64,000 nucleotides of DNA from Boesenbergia rotunda (taxonomy: Eukaryota > Streptophyta > Magnoliopsida > Zingiberales > Zingiberaceae). Below, piece by piece: positions 1-9,293 of this stretch (positions are counted from its first letter, which is position 1; each line of letters begins with the position of its first letter). A program made the translations under genes and the position numbers. Below the pieces are notes generated by a model. That model did no database searches, was not told the origin of the DNA, and saw only the letters and a program-made list of their open reading frames with translations. The DNA is taken from the NCBI GenBank assembly GCA_024364735.1, contig JAGFNQ010005191.1, positions 157,994-221,993 of the forward strand. The letters run 5' to 3'.

Positions 1-73
1 AATTGGAGAGGAAGAAGAGAAGACCCACACTTAGAGGAAAAATGAAACAAAACCACCTTTTGTTCTTCCATGG

Positions 74-109
74 TGGCCGGCCACTTAATGGCCATTAAGT
101 GGCCGGCCA
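74..109. repeat. Perfect 36-bp palindrome in A1 3' LTR
   Basis: The outer 10 bases on each side are TGGCCGGCCA and the inner part is CTTAATGG/CCATTAAG. Every base pairs with its partner around the centre at 91/92. The other LTR has a 46-bp version at 7140-7185. Confidence 0.95.
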
Positions 110-231
110 TAATGGCCACTAATGGCCATTAGGTGGCCTTCCTTAACCCCCTTTCAATTTGAATTTCAATTCAAATGGGGGGGGAAACCAAGCCAAGTCA
201 TCACTTGGTCAAGTCAAGGTGAGGTGGCCTT

Positions 232-541
232 TTGGTCAAGTCAAACTTACCTTTTATGGAATTTCCATATTTAGTCAAGTCAAACTTGACTCCATTTCTT
301 CTCCCATGTCAAGTCTAACTTGAAGTGGAACCAAGTCAAGTCAAACTTGATTTGGATTTGGGTCAAGTCAAACTTGCCTTTTATGGACTTTCCATATTTA
401 GTCAAGTCAAACTTGACTCCATTTCTTCTCCATGTCAAGTCTAACTTGAAGTGGAACCAAGTCAAGTCAAACTTGATTTGGATTTGGGTCAAGTCAAACT
501 TGCCTTTTATGGACTTTCCATATTTAGCCAAGTCAAACTTG
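232..541. repeat. 127-bp tandem repeat in A1 3' LTR
   Basis: About two and a half copies of a 126-127-bp unit, each with several GTCAAGTCAAACTTG motifs (copy starts near 271 and 398). The matching array in the other LTR is at about 7308-7616. Confidence 0.9.
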
Positions 542-1555
542 ACTTCAATTTTTCTCCATCTATTTGTTCTTTGCGTGTGACCCTATAGGTTCTTGTAACG
601 TTGGCAATGCTTCTAACCTCTTAGAAACATAAGCAATGAGCGGTATCTAGCAACACATCATTGCTACCCAAGTTACAAGAATGTTGAGATTCAACATCAC
701 CAATGTGACTAAGAATTGTGACCATCACAATATGTGACAATGTCCTTCTATCCTTGATATCTAGATTGATCTTTCATGAGGCATAGACCGTGTCATCCTC
801 CAATCAATCTATGTGTCTTGAACTCCAAGTAGACTCACTATAATCAAATAAGCTCAATATCTCATATTGCTTTATTTGGGCATGGCCATGCACTTAGTGA
901 TCTCACTCTATCAAGACTATGATATCTCTCCCGTCATATAGGAGGGATAGATCCCATCTACATCACTCACATCCCTCCGCATAATTTGTTACATACCCAG
1001 TAATCGCCTTTATAGTCCACCCAGTTACGGGTGACGTTTGACGAAACCAAAGTACATAACTCCTTATGTAGGGAACTATGGTGACTTCAGGTCTAAGGAC
1101 TATAGTCATACTAATAGTCACATGAGAAAGTATATGACACTCATATAACGATCCATGATACTTTCTCATGGCGGGCCATTCAGTATACATTCTCTAATGT
1201 ATACCCATGTGTCAACTTGATATCTCATATCCATGACTTGTGAGATCAAGTCATCATGTTGACCTACATGCTAGTCTCTATGCATTAACATTGTCCTTGA
1301 ATGTTAATACTTGACTAGGAATAATTAAGAGTAGTGTTCTCTATATCATCTCACTATCGATTCAACTAATCGATTGATATAGATAAGAACCTTCTACTCA
1401 AGGACGTTATTATACTAAGTTATTTGGCACCAATACACATAAGTACAATAACCATAAGAAATGCCTTTATATATAAGAAATATATATACAAGAATATGAT
1501 ACAATGAGTCCAAAAAGTAATCATCATATGATTGGCTCTAGGGCTCTCACTAACA

Positions 1556-1568
1556 ATCTCCCACTAGC
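1556..1568 (-). other. A1 polypurine tract
   Basis: On the minus strand AGTGGGAGAT lies directly before TGTTAGTGAGAG, the first bases of the 3' LTR. This is the standard site priming plus-strand DNA synthesis in copia elements. Confidence 0.85.
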
Positions 1569-1569
1569 A

Positions 1570-3780
1570 CTAGTGCCAATCGCTGTAGTATCTAATACCC
1601 AATGACCTAGTGTGACCATCATGCTTTATCTGTGCCAAAGCCTTGGTCAAGGGATCTGCGACGTTAGCCTCTGTGGGTACTCTGCAAATCTTCACATCTC
1701 CTCGATCGATGATCTCTCGAATGAGATGGAATCGCCATAGTATGTGTTTGGTCCGCTGGTGTGAGCGAGGTTCCTTAGCCTGCGCAATAGCTCCATTGTT
1801 GTCACAATAGAGCTGTACTGGGTCGGCTATACTAGGAACCACTCCAAGCTCAGTAATGAACTTGCGGATCCAAACTGCCTCCTTTGCTGCCTCAGATGCA
1901 GCAATGTACTCAGCTTCTGTTGTAGAATCAGCAACTGTATCCTGCTTTGAACTCTTCCAGCTGACAGCGCCACCATTTAAGCAAAACACGAACCCTGACT
2001 GCGATCTGTAGTCATCCTGGTCAGTTTGGAAGCTAGCATCACTGTAACCCTTTACAGTTAGCTCCTCTTCGCCTCCAAATATCAAGAAATATTCTTTAGT
2101 CCTTCTCAAGTACTTAAGAATGTTCTTGACTGCTATCCAGTGACGTTCACCTGGATCTGACTGGTATCTGCTCGTCATGCTCAAAGCATACGAGACATCA
2201 GGACGAGTACATAACATGGCGTACATGATAGATCCTATGGCTGAGGCATAAGGGATCTTGCTCATGCGGTCTCTCTCCTCTCTAGAAGAGGGACCTTGAG
2301 TCTTCGAAAGACTCACGCCATGTGACATTGGCAGATTTCCCTTCTTGGAATTCTGCATGGCAAACCGTTGCAAAACGGTATCAATGTATGTACTCTGACT
2401 TAGGCCAAGCAATCTTTTAGATCTATCTCTATAGATCTTAATGCCTAGAATGCAGGCTGCTTCACCTAAGTCCTTCATTGCGAAACAAGTCCCCAACCAA
2501 GTCTTCACAGACTGTAGCGAAGGGATGTCGTTCCCAATGAGTAGTATGTCATCCACATACAAGACTAGGAAGACTACTGTGCTCCCACTAACCATCTTGT
2601 AGACACAAGGTTCATCTTCGTTCTTGATGAAACCAAACTGTTTGATCGCATCATCGAATCGAAGATTCCAGCTCCGAGAAGCTTGCTTTAGACCATAAAT
2701 GGCCCTATGCAGCTTGCATACTCTGCCAGTATGCTGTGGATCTACAAAACCCTCAGGCTGTGTCATGTACACATCCTCGAGGAGGTTTCCATTCAGAAAC
2801 GCTGTCTTGACATCCATCTGCCAGATCTCATAATCGTGGTAGGCTGCAATAGCAAGCATGATCCGAATAGACTTAAACATCGCTACTGGAGAAAAAGTTT
2901 CATCATAGTCAATACCATGAATTTGCTTGAAACCTTTAGCTACCAGTCTACCCTTATAGGTATGAGTAAGTCCATCCATGTTAGGCTTTCTCTTAAAGAC
3001 CCATTTACACCCAATGGGTTTGACCCCTTCAGGTGGATCAACCAAGGTCCAAACTTGGTTAGTGTACATGGATTCCATTTCGGATCTCATGGCTTCCAGC
3101 CATGACTCAGAATCTGGGCTCATCACAGCTTCCTGATAGGTGGTAGGTTCATTCTCAATGATCATAACGTCATCATGGTCAGGCAAGAGAAATGAATATC
3201 TCTCAGGCTGACGACGTACCCTATCAGACCTGCGAAGAGGTAAGTCTACCTGAACAGGTTGTTGTTCCACAATTTCTTGTGTAACAATCTCATCCACAAT
3301 TTCTTGTGGTTCCTGTTCAGTATCCATCAAGGGCTCAGTGCTATGGTCGTTGTCTTGAATTTCTTCAAGATCAAACGAACTCCCACTAGTCTTTCTAGAA
3401 ACAAAATCCCTTTCTAGAAAGACCCCAGTCTTAGCAACAAACACTTTGTGTTGACTGGGAATGTAGAAGTAATATCCCTTAGTTTCCTTGGGATATCCCA
3501 CGAAATAGCACTTATCAGATTTGGGTCCCAGTTTGTCTGAGACTTGACGTCGTACGTAAGCCTCACAACCCCAAACCCTCATGAAAGACAACTTGGGACT
3601 CCTCCCCGTCCATATCGTATATGGTTCTTCATGACAGCCTTTGATGGAACACGGTTTAGTGTGAACGCTGCCGTGTCTAGAGCATATCCCCAAAAGGATA
3701 TAGGAAGATCTGCGTGACTCATCATAGATCGTACCATATCTAATAAGGTACGATTCCTCCTTTCGGATACACCATTCCAC
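1570..3780 (-). CDS. pol: A1 pol, 3' part: integrase C-end, reverse transcriptase, RNase H
   Basis: A 736-codon open frame. The first ~50 residues (3780 down to about 3635) are integrase read out of frame; genuine pol begins near the EPYTIW motif. From there it holds the integrase C-terminal region (WGCEAYVRR, KCYFVGYPKETKGY), a variable linker, then copia RT: KWVFKRK, RLVAKGF, IDYDETFSPVA, QMDVKTAFLNG, YGLKQASRSW and the catalytic YVDD. RNase H follows (GYSDASFQTD, STTEAEYIAASEA, CDNNGA, TKHI, NVADPLTK). It ends just before the PPT. RT and RNase H look intact with no internal stop. A 1-nt shift near 3620-3640 separates it from the upstream gag-protease-integrase frame; in an intact element these would form one polyprotein. 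Confidence 0.93.
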   Translation of the reverse strand: MEWCIRKEESYLIRYGTIYDESRRSSYILLGICSRHGSVHTKPCSIKGCHEEPYTIWTGRSPKLSFMRVWGCEAYVRRQVSDKLGPKSDKCYFVGYPKETKGYYFYIPSQHKVFVAKTGVFLERDFVSRKTSGSSFDLEEIQDNDHSTEPLMDTEQEPQEIVDEIVTQEIVEQQPVQVDLPLRRSDRVRRQPERYSFLLPDHDDVMIIENEPTTYQEAVMSPDSESWLEAMRSEMESMYTNQVWTLVDPPEGVKPIGCKWVFKRKPNMDGLTHTYKGRLVAKGFKQIHGIDYDETFSPVAMFKSIRIMLAIAAYHDYEIWQMDVKTAFLNGNLLEDVYMTQPEGFVDPQHTGRVCKLHRAIYGLKQASRSWNLRFDDAIKQFGFIKNEDEPCVYKMVSGSTVVFLVLYVDDILLIGNDIPSLQSVKTWLGTCFAMKDLGEAACILGIKIYRDRSKRLLGLSQSTYIDTVLQRFAMQNSKKGNLPMSHGVSLSKTQGPSSREERDRMSKIPYASAIGSIMYAMLCTRPDVSYALSMTSRYQSDPGERHWIAVKNILKYLRRTKEYFLIFGGEEELTVKGYSDASFQTDQDDYRSQSGFVFCLNGGAVSWKSSKQDTVADSTTEAEYIAASEAAKEAVWIRKFITELGVVPSIADPVQLYCDNNGAIAQAKEPRSHQRTKHILWRFHLIREIIDRGDVKICRVPTEANVADPLTKALAQIKHDGHTRSLGIRYYSDWH

Positions 3781-5099
3781 TGTGGTGTTCCAGGGGGAGT
3801 GAGTTGGGATAGAATCCCAGACTCAGCTAGGTAGTCACGAAACTCATGGCTCAAGTATTCTCCACCTCGATCTGATCGAAGTATCTTAATACTCTTGCCA
3901 AGTTGGTTCTGTACTTCATTTCTGAATTCTTTGAACTTTTCAAAGGATTCAGACTTATGTGTCATCAAATACACATAGCCATATCTACTGAAGTCATCAG
4001 TAAATGTGATGAAGTACCTGTAACCACCTCTGGCAGCGACATTGAAAGGGCCACATACATCACTATGTATGAGTCCTAACAAGTCTGTCGCTCTTTCGCT
4101 ATGTCCACTAAAGGGAGTCTTAGTCATCTTGCCTAGAAGGCATGACTCGCATGTCTCATATGATTCAATATCAAATGAGTCCAGCAAACCATCCTTATGG
4201 AGCTGGGACAAGCGACTCTCATTTATGTGGCCTAAGCGACAGTGCCAGAGATAGGTTGGGTTCAACTCATTTGATCTCAACCTCTTGGTATTCATGTTAT
4301 AGATAGGGCTTTCTAAGTCTAGAATATAGAGGCCATTCATCAGATGTGCGCTACAATAGAACATATCCTTTAAATAAACAGAACAACATTTGTCCTTTAT
4401 TATGAATGAAAAACCTTTGTTATCTAAACATGAAACTGAAATGATATTCTTTGTTAGTACAGGTACATAACAACAGTTATTCAATTCCAGTACAAGCCCA
4501 GAGGGTAGAGATAGAAAGTAAGTCCCTATAGCAACAGCAGCAACCCTTGCTCCATTGCCTACTCGTCGGTCCACCTCGCCCTTGGCCAATGCCCTGCTAT
4601 TTCTAAGCGCTTGCACATTTGTACAAATGTGAGAAGCACACCCAGTATCTAATACCCATGATGTAGAAATAGAAAGGTTGACTTCTATAACATTTATACC
4701 TGAAGTAGAAGTCTCACTTCTCTTCTTCTTCAGATCTTCCAGGTATACCTTGCAGTTCCGCTTCCAATGCCCTGCCTGCCCTTGATATAATTGCTTGAGG
4801 TGGCCAATCATATCATAAGCATTCATGTTCTCGTGTTGCTTCTGAAGCTCAGAGGACATGCAGCATAGCATTAGGCACGATACGTCTAACGCGTCGTCTT
4901 GATGCTTCTGATGAGCATCTCTAACGCTATGGATGGCTGAGGGAAGTGGTGCTTCAGGAACTGCTTGCTCTAGAACGTACAGCTTACGTTCCTGTTTGAG
5001 GACTATCCTCAAGTTCCTGTACCAGTCCAGGAAATTAGCTCCAGTGAGCTTGTCCTTCTCAAGGACAGATCGCAGAGAGAGATTGTTCGTGTTTGACAT
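3579..5099 (-). CDS. gag-pol: A1 gag-protease-integrase frame with gag deletion
   Basis: A 506-codon frame starting at ATG 5099. Residues 1-108 are the copia gag N-terminus (LTGANFLDWYRNLRIVLK). This joins abruptly to the last bases of a zinc knuckle (GHWKRNC, about 110-116), so roughly 150 or more codons of gag, including most of CX2CX4HX4C, are missing in frame compared with element B. Protease follows (VLDTGCASHIC, Asp 151), then the GAG-pre-integrase zinc site (HCRLGH ... CESC) and the integrase core with the three acidic positions (HSDVCGP, RSDRGGEY, SERRNR). The frame runs out near 3630, where the RT frame takes over. Confidence 0.92.
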   Translation of the reverse strand: MSNTNNLSLRSVLEKDKLTGANFLDWYRNLRIVLKQERKLYVLEQAVPEAPLPSAIHSVRDAHQKHQDDALDVSCLMLCCMSSELQKQHENMNAYDMIGHLKQLYQGQAGHWKRNCKVYLEDLKKKRSETSTSGINVIEVNLSISTSWVLDTGCASHICTNVQALRNSRALAKGEVDRRVGNGARVAAVAIGTYFLSLPSGLVLELNNCCYVPVLTKNIISVSCLDNKGFSFIIKDKCCSVYLKDMFYCSAHLMNGLYILDLESPIYNMNTKRLRSNELNPTYLWHCRLGHINESRLSQLHKDGLLDSFDIESYETCESCLLGKMTKTPFSGHSERATDLLGLIHSDVCGPFNVAARGGYRYFITFTDDFSRYGYVYLMTHKSESFEKFKEFRNEVQNQLGKSIKILRSDRGGEYLSHEFRDYLAESGILSQLTPPGTPQWNGVSERRNRTLLDMVRSMMSHADLPISFWGYALDTAAFTLNRVPSKAVMKNHIRYGRGGVPSCLS

Positions 5100-5289
5100 G
5101 GTAATCTACAACATAAATGCAGAAAATAAATATCCACCATTGTATCATATTTATCATTTAACTAGGCCTTTAATTAAATGATGCTCCCACTGAATTATAG
5201 GGCTTTGGTAGAATCGAGTCATAGATGTGGTAAAACCACACTACTAGATCCACACCAACTAACTATAATTCTCGTAGGTCAAGATCCAC

Positions 5290-5342
5290 ATCATACTACC
5301 CTTGAGTTAGCTTTGGCTAAATCGCCCAAGACTTAGTATGAT
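5290..5342 (-). repeat. A1 leader stem-loop with 30-nt core, copy 1
   Basis: Arms ATCATACTA (5290-5298) and TAGTATGAT (5334-5342) pair perfectly. The core 5301-5330 is identical to 5419-5448 and itself folds: CTTG/CAAG outside, TTAGC-TTTG-GCTAA inside. Confidence 0.85.
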
Positions 5343-5404
5343 CGGTAGGTACCAATTACCAATTACATCTCTATGCAACTCTTGATTATAGGATCAAGAA
5401 TTAA

Positions 5405-5462
5405 CATTTATGAATAATCTTGAGTTAGCTTTGGCTAAATCGCCCAAGACTATTGATAAATG
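5405..5462 (-). repeat. A1 leader stem-loop with 30-nt core, copy 2
   Basis: Same core as copy 1 but with different arms: CATTTAT (5405-5411) with ATAAATG (5456-5462), plus AATA with TATT inside. Core conserved and arms changed together. Confidence 0.85.
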
Positions 5463-6375
5463 CGATCTTGTCCTACCTTTCCAACTATTGGAATATGCCT
5501 ATAGTTAGGCTCGATCCAATTGAGCTAACTAGTTCTCAATCTAATTGAGCTCAATCTAACCCAAGCGTGATAGGCGGGACCAAGGTTGTCCCTCCGCATC
5601 CTACCAAGATTAAATGCATTGCTCTGCTTTGGCAGATTCAACAATCGCATATGATCATGGTAGTGATGGGTATCAAGGCTCGTTAGGCATATACGAGTTG
5701 ATTTCGATTTAGATCTAATCTAATCGATGATGTGCATCGTATTTAGGCATTTATTAAATCTAATTTAACCTAAATGTGTACTAGGTGCACATCAAAATGT
5801 GGTTCCCACATTACATGTGCATCACATACACTCATGTATATTCTATTCTATACTAACATGCATCACATACATATAAGCAAAATAAAATATACAAGAAAAT
5901 TAAGTGTGATTAGTCATGGCCCTACTAAGATCTTCTCAAGCCAATGAGAAGATCTTTTGGTCAACCTAGGGTCTAGGCAGCAGCTTCTCCAAGCTCCTCC
6001 TTCCAGAACCCTATGTGTTGTCGGCTTGCTTCCCACGAGTCCGTCTTCTCCAGAATTCCTCCATCTTTAATTTTGTACATTACAAAATTTATACTCGAGT
6101 TACATTCGAGTCTTAAACTAATTTTAACAGAAATAATTAAATAAAAGGCCGACACGCAGGTCGCAATCACAATACAACACCCACAACACAAAGAACGGCA
6201 CGCAGGCCGTAATATGAATTACACACATATTTTAATCTAATTAAAATAGGGTTTTGAGCCATGATCATCAAACTTCTGTACATAATTCAAAATTATGTAA
6301 TTTTACAAATTTTATATAATTTTTCTACTGATTTTTAGAATTTTTCCGAGTCACAACTCCGCGGCGGTCCCGGTA

Positions 6376-6597
6376 AGCGGGTTTCGGGCGTAATCGCGAG
6401 ACAAGGCCCCTTGCGGGGTTAGGGGCAGCGCCCCTACTCATGAAATAACCTTCACGAGTGTCTTCTTGCGATTATACAACGCCTTAACCCGCTGTCCCAA
6501 AAACCATTTGGGCGAAACTTGCCGTTTCGGAGAAGTTTTTCTCGGTGGCAAAGTCTACAAGTGCTTCGCACTCGTCTCTTTGCCTCTACGAGAAAAA
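6376..6597 (-). repeat. GC-rich structured domain next to A1 PBS
   Basis: AGCGGGTT (6376-6383) pairs with AACCCGCT (6486-6493), and GTAATCGC (6390-6397) with GCGATTAT (6468-6475). GGGGC-agc-GCCCC is at 6422-6434 and CCCAAA-aacca-TTTGGG at 6496-6512. Then comes a 62-nt hairpin 6536-6597 with three stem tiers: TTTTTCTCG/CGAGAAAAA, GGCAAAG/CTTTGCC, AGTGC-TTC-GCACT. Confidence 0.8.
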
Positions 6598-6706
6598 TTA
6601 CTCAAAAATCCTAAAATTTAGAAAAATTACAGAAGCATATATTTATCTAAATTTTGTATCTAATACAAAAACATAAAAACAAAAACGAGCACAAGCTTCG
6701 CTCGTG

Positions 6707-6718
6707 GCTCTGATACCA
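6707..6718 (-). other. A1 primer-binding site (tRNA-Met)
   Basis: On the minus strand TGGTATCAGAGC, complementary to the 3' end of plant initiator tRNA-Met, lies one base from the end of the 5' LTR. Confidence 0.93.
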
Positions 6719-6719
6719 C

Positions 6720-8630
6720 TGTAGGGTTTTTCAGGCCACGAAAACCGCTTTTTCGCGTCGCGGAAACCCCGAAAGCCCCATTAGAAAGGATCCGAGCGAA
6801 GAAAGCCATTTCGAAAATTACGAGTGCTCGTTTACATGCTTCAAAACCCGATCTACTCCTAGATCTAAAGAGGGATAAACTTTTTACCTTTGGTGCGTGC
6901 CCCGTTTAATCCCGTTCGCTCCTCGGTTGGTGTCGGATCTCAAGGGCGTCAAGTGCCGTCCCTCTAGAAGTATCCACACGAACAAAAGTAGATGGAGGAA
7001 ATCCTTTAGATGTGCTAGCACCTTGTAGGATTCGGCCAAGAGGAGAAGAAGAAGAAGAACTCCAACAATTGGAGAGGAAGAAGAGAAGACCCACACTTAG
7101 AGGAAAAATGAAACAAAACCACCTTTTGTTCTTCCATGGTGGCCGGCCACTTAATGGCCATTAATGGCCATTAAGTGGCCGGCCATAATGGCCACTAATG
7201 GCCATTAGGTGGCCTTCCTTAACCCCCTTTCAATTTGAATTCAAATTCAAATGGGGGGGAAACCAAGCCAAGTCATCACTTGGTCAAGTCAAGGTGAGGT
7301 GGCCTTTTGGTCAAGTCAAACTTACCTTTTATGGAATTTCCATATTTAGTCAAGTCAAACTTGACTCCATTTCTTCTCCCATGTCAAGTCTAACTTGAAG
7401 TGGAACCAAGTCAAGTCAAACTTGATTTGGATTTGGGTCAAGTCAAACTTGCCTTTTATGGACTTTCCATATTTAGTCAAGTCAAACTTGACTCCATTTC
7501 TTCTCCCATGTCAAGTCTAACTTGAAGTGGAACCAAGTCATGTCAAACTTGATTTGGATTTGGGTCAAGTCAAACTTGCCTTTTATGGACTTTCCATATT
7601 TAGCCAAGTCAAACTTGACTTCAATTTTTCTCCATCTATTTGTTCTTTGCGTGTGACCCTATAGGTTCTTGTAACGTTGGCAATGCTTCTAACCTCTTAG
7701 AAACATAAGCAATGAGCGGTATCTAGCAACACATCATTGCTACCCAAGTTACAAGAATGTTGAGATTCAACATCACCAATGTGACTAAGAATTGTGACCA
7801 TCACAATATGTGACAATGTCCTTCTATCCTTGATATCTAGATTGATCTTTCATGAGGCATAGACCGTGTCATCCTCCAATCAATCTATGTGTCTTGAACT
7901 CCAAGTAGACTCACTATAATCAAATAAGCTCAATATCTCATATTGCCTTATTTGGGCATGGCCATGCACTTAGTGATCTCACTCTATCAAGACTATGATA
8001 TCTCTCCCGTCATATAGGAGGGATAGATCCCATCTACATCACTCACATTCCTCCGCATAATTTGTTACATACCCAGTAATCGCCTTTATAGTCCACCCAG
8101 TTACGGGTGACGTTTGACGATACCAAAGTACGTAACTCCTTATGTAGGGAACTATGGTAACTTCAGGTCTAGGACTATAGTCATACTAATAGTCACATGA
8201 GAAAGTATATGACACTCATATAACGATCCATGATACTTTCTCATGGCGGGCCATTCAGTATACATTCTCTAATGTATACCCATGTGTCAACTTGATATCT
8301 CATATCCATGACTTGTGAGATCAAGTCATCATGTTGACCTACATGCTAGTCTCTATGCATTAACATTGTCCTTGAATGTTAATACTTGACTAGGAATAAT
8401 TAAGAGTAGTGTTCTCTATATCATCTCACTATCGATTCAACTAATCGATTGATATAGATAAGAACCTTCTACTCAAGGACGTTATTATACTAAGTTATTT
8501 GGCACCAATACACATAAGTACAATAACCATAAGAAATGCCTTTATATATAAGAACTATATATACAAGAATATGATACAATGAGTCCAAAAAGTAATCATC
8601 ATATGATTGGCTCTAGGGCTCTCACTAACA
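6720..8630 (-). mobile_element. A1 5' LTR (complete, 1911 bp)
   Basis: On the minus strand it runs from TGTTAGTGAGAG (8630) to ...CCTACA (6720), giving TG...CA ends. It matches 1-1555 across 7067-8630. It has a 46-bp perfect palindrome (7140-7185) and the 127-bp tandem array (about 7308-7616). There is no gene. Confidence 0.95.
7140..7185. repeat. Perfect 46-bp palindrome in A1 5' LTR
   Basis: Same palindrome as at 74-109, lengthened by an extra 10-bp unit TTAATGGCCA in the centre. It is still perfectly self-complementary. Confidence 0.95.
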
Positions 8631-9293
8631 CATACATCTAACCCTTTGACCTTTCACATGCCTAAAAGCTCTCGCTACCAAGGCCTCAGTGAAAACATCT
8701 CCCTAGGTCATCCTCTGATGTAATCTAGGCAACAACAGCTATTTCTCTCCTAGGTGATACTTGCGCTCTATGTGTTTACTTGCCTTATGGACTCGTGATT
8801 CCTTCGAGTTTGCAACTGCACCATTTTAATCACAACAAAATGTGATAGCTCTGAGCAAACCAGGATACACATCGAAGTCCATTTTGAGGTTCCTGAACCA
8901 TGTAGCTCTATTGGCTATCTAAGAGACTACCATCCATCCAGCTTCCATGGTGGAGTCCATCACGCAGCCGCTGCGCGACACTCTCCCATACTATGGTTCC
9001 ACCTCCTAAAAGTAAACACAAAACCCAAACGAATATTTATATTTGTCCCTATCTTGATTGGAATCCTGTATCCGTATAACCCTTAGGAGATTGGTCTGCC
9101 CGGTAAACTAACATATAATCCTTAGTCCTTCTCAGGCACTAATATATGCTTTTACCGCAATCAAATTTTCTTGACCTGGGTTACTCCGATATCTGTCAAC
9201 CATGCCCAAATCACAACAGATATCCGGTCTCATTTTTAGCATACATGAGGCTTCCTATAGTCGATGTAAAGGAACCGCCATTACCTACTCTAT
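8631..9293 (-). pseudogene. A2 RNase H / RT C-terminal remnant
   Basis: The minus strand aligns by eye with the RNase H region of A1 pol, including degenerate forms of the GSIMYA...TRPD...YALGMV and YLRRTK segments (9110-9270) and the tract around CDNNGA (8800-8850). Many stops and frameshifts. It is continued at 11590 after the solo LTR B1. Confidence 0.8.

Larger units (their letters stand above)
1..1555 (-). mobile_element. A1 3' LTR (partial, cut by window edge)
   Basis: Matches 7067-8630 almost base for base. On the minus strand it starts TGTTAGTGAGAG directly after the polypurine tract. It lacks about 350 bp that would lie left of the window. It contains a perfect 36-bp palindrome (74-109) and a tandem array built on GTCAAGTCAAACTTG. 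No gene is present; short ORFs here on both strands come from the repeat array. Confidence 0.95.
5100..6706 (-). promoter_or_regulatory. A1 untranslated leader with stem-loops
   Basis: The 1.6 kb between PBS and the gag start has no convincing ORF. It holds many inverted repeats: GAATTATAG/CTATAATTC (5192-5200, 5263-5271) enclosing TGTGGT-aaa-ACCACA (5226-5240); two stem-loops sharing an identical 30-nt core (5290-5342, 5405-5462); a GC-rich branched domain (6376-6493); and a three-tier hairpin (6536-6597) about 110-180 nt from the PBS. A packaging or dimerisation role is inference from position. Confidence 0.7.
1..8630 (-). mobile_element. Element A1: young Ty1/copia retrotransposon
   Basis: This minus-strand copia element reads right to left: 5' LTR (6720-8630), PBS, a 1.6-kb leader, gag-protease-integrase, RT-RNase H, PPT, then a 3' LTR cut by the window start. 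The two LTRs differ at roughly a dozen positions over 1.55 kb by eye plus one 10-bp indel, so the insertion is recent. It is flanked on the right by degenerate copia RNase H sequence (element A2), into which it probably inserted. The left TSD lies outside the window; the right flank begins catac. One frameshift and a gag deletion make this copy defective. Confidence 0.93.

Noticed and set aside
280..580. Opposing ORFs with KFDLT or KSNL repeats
   Set aside because: Translations of the A1 LTR tandem array, not a protein.
8631..8635. catac after A1 being the same word as the TSD of solo LTR G
   Set aside because: The left flank of A1 is outside the window, and a 5-base match between separate insertions is easily chance.
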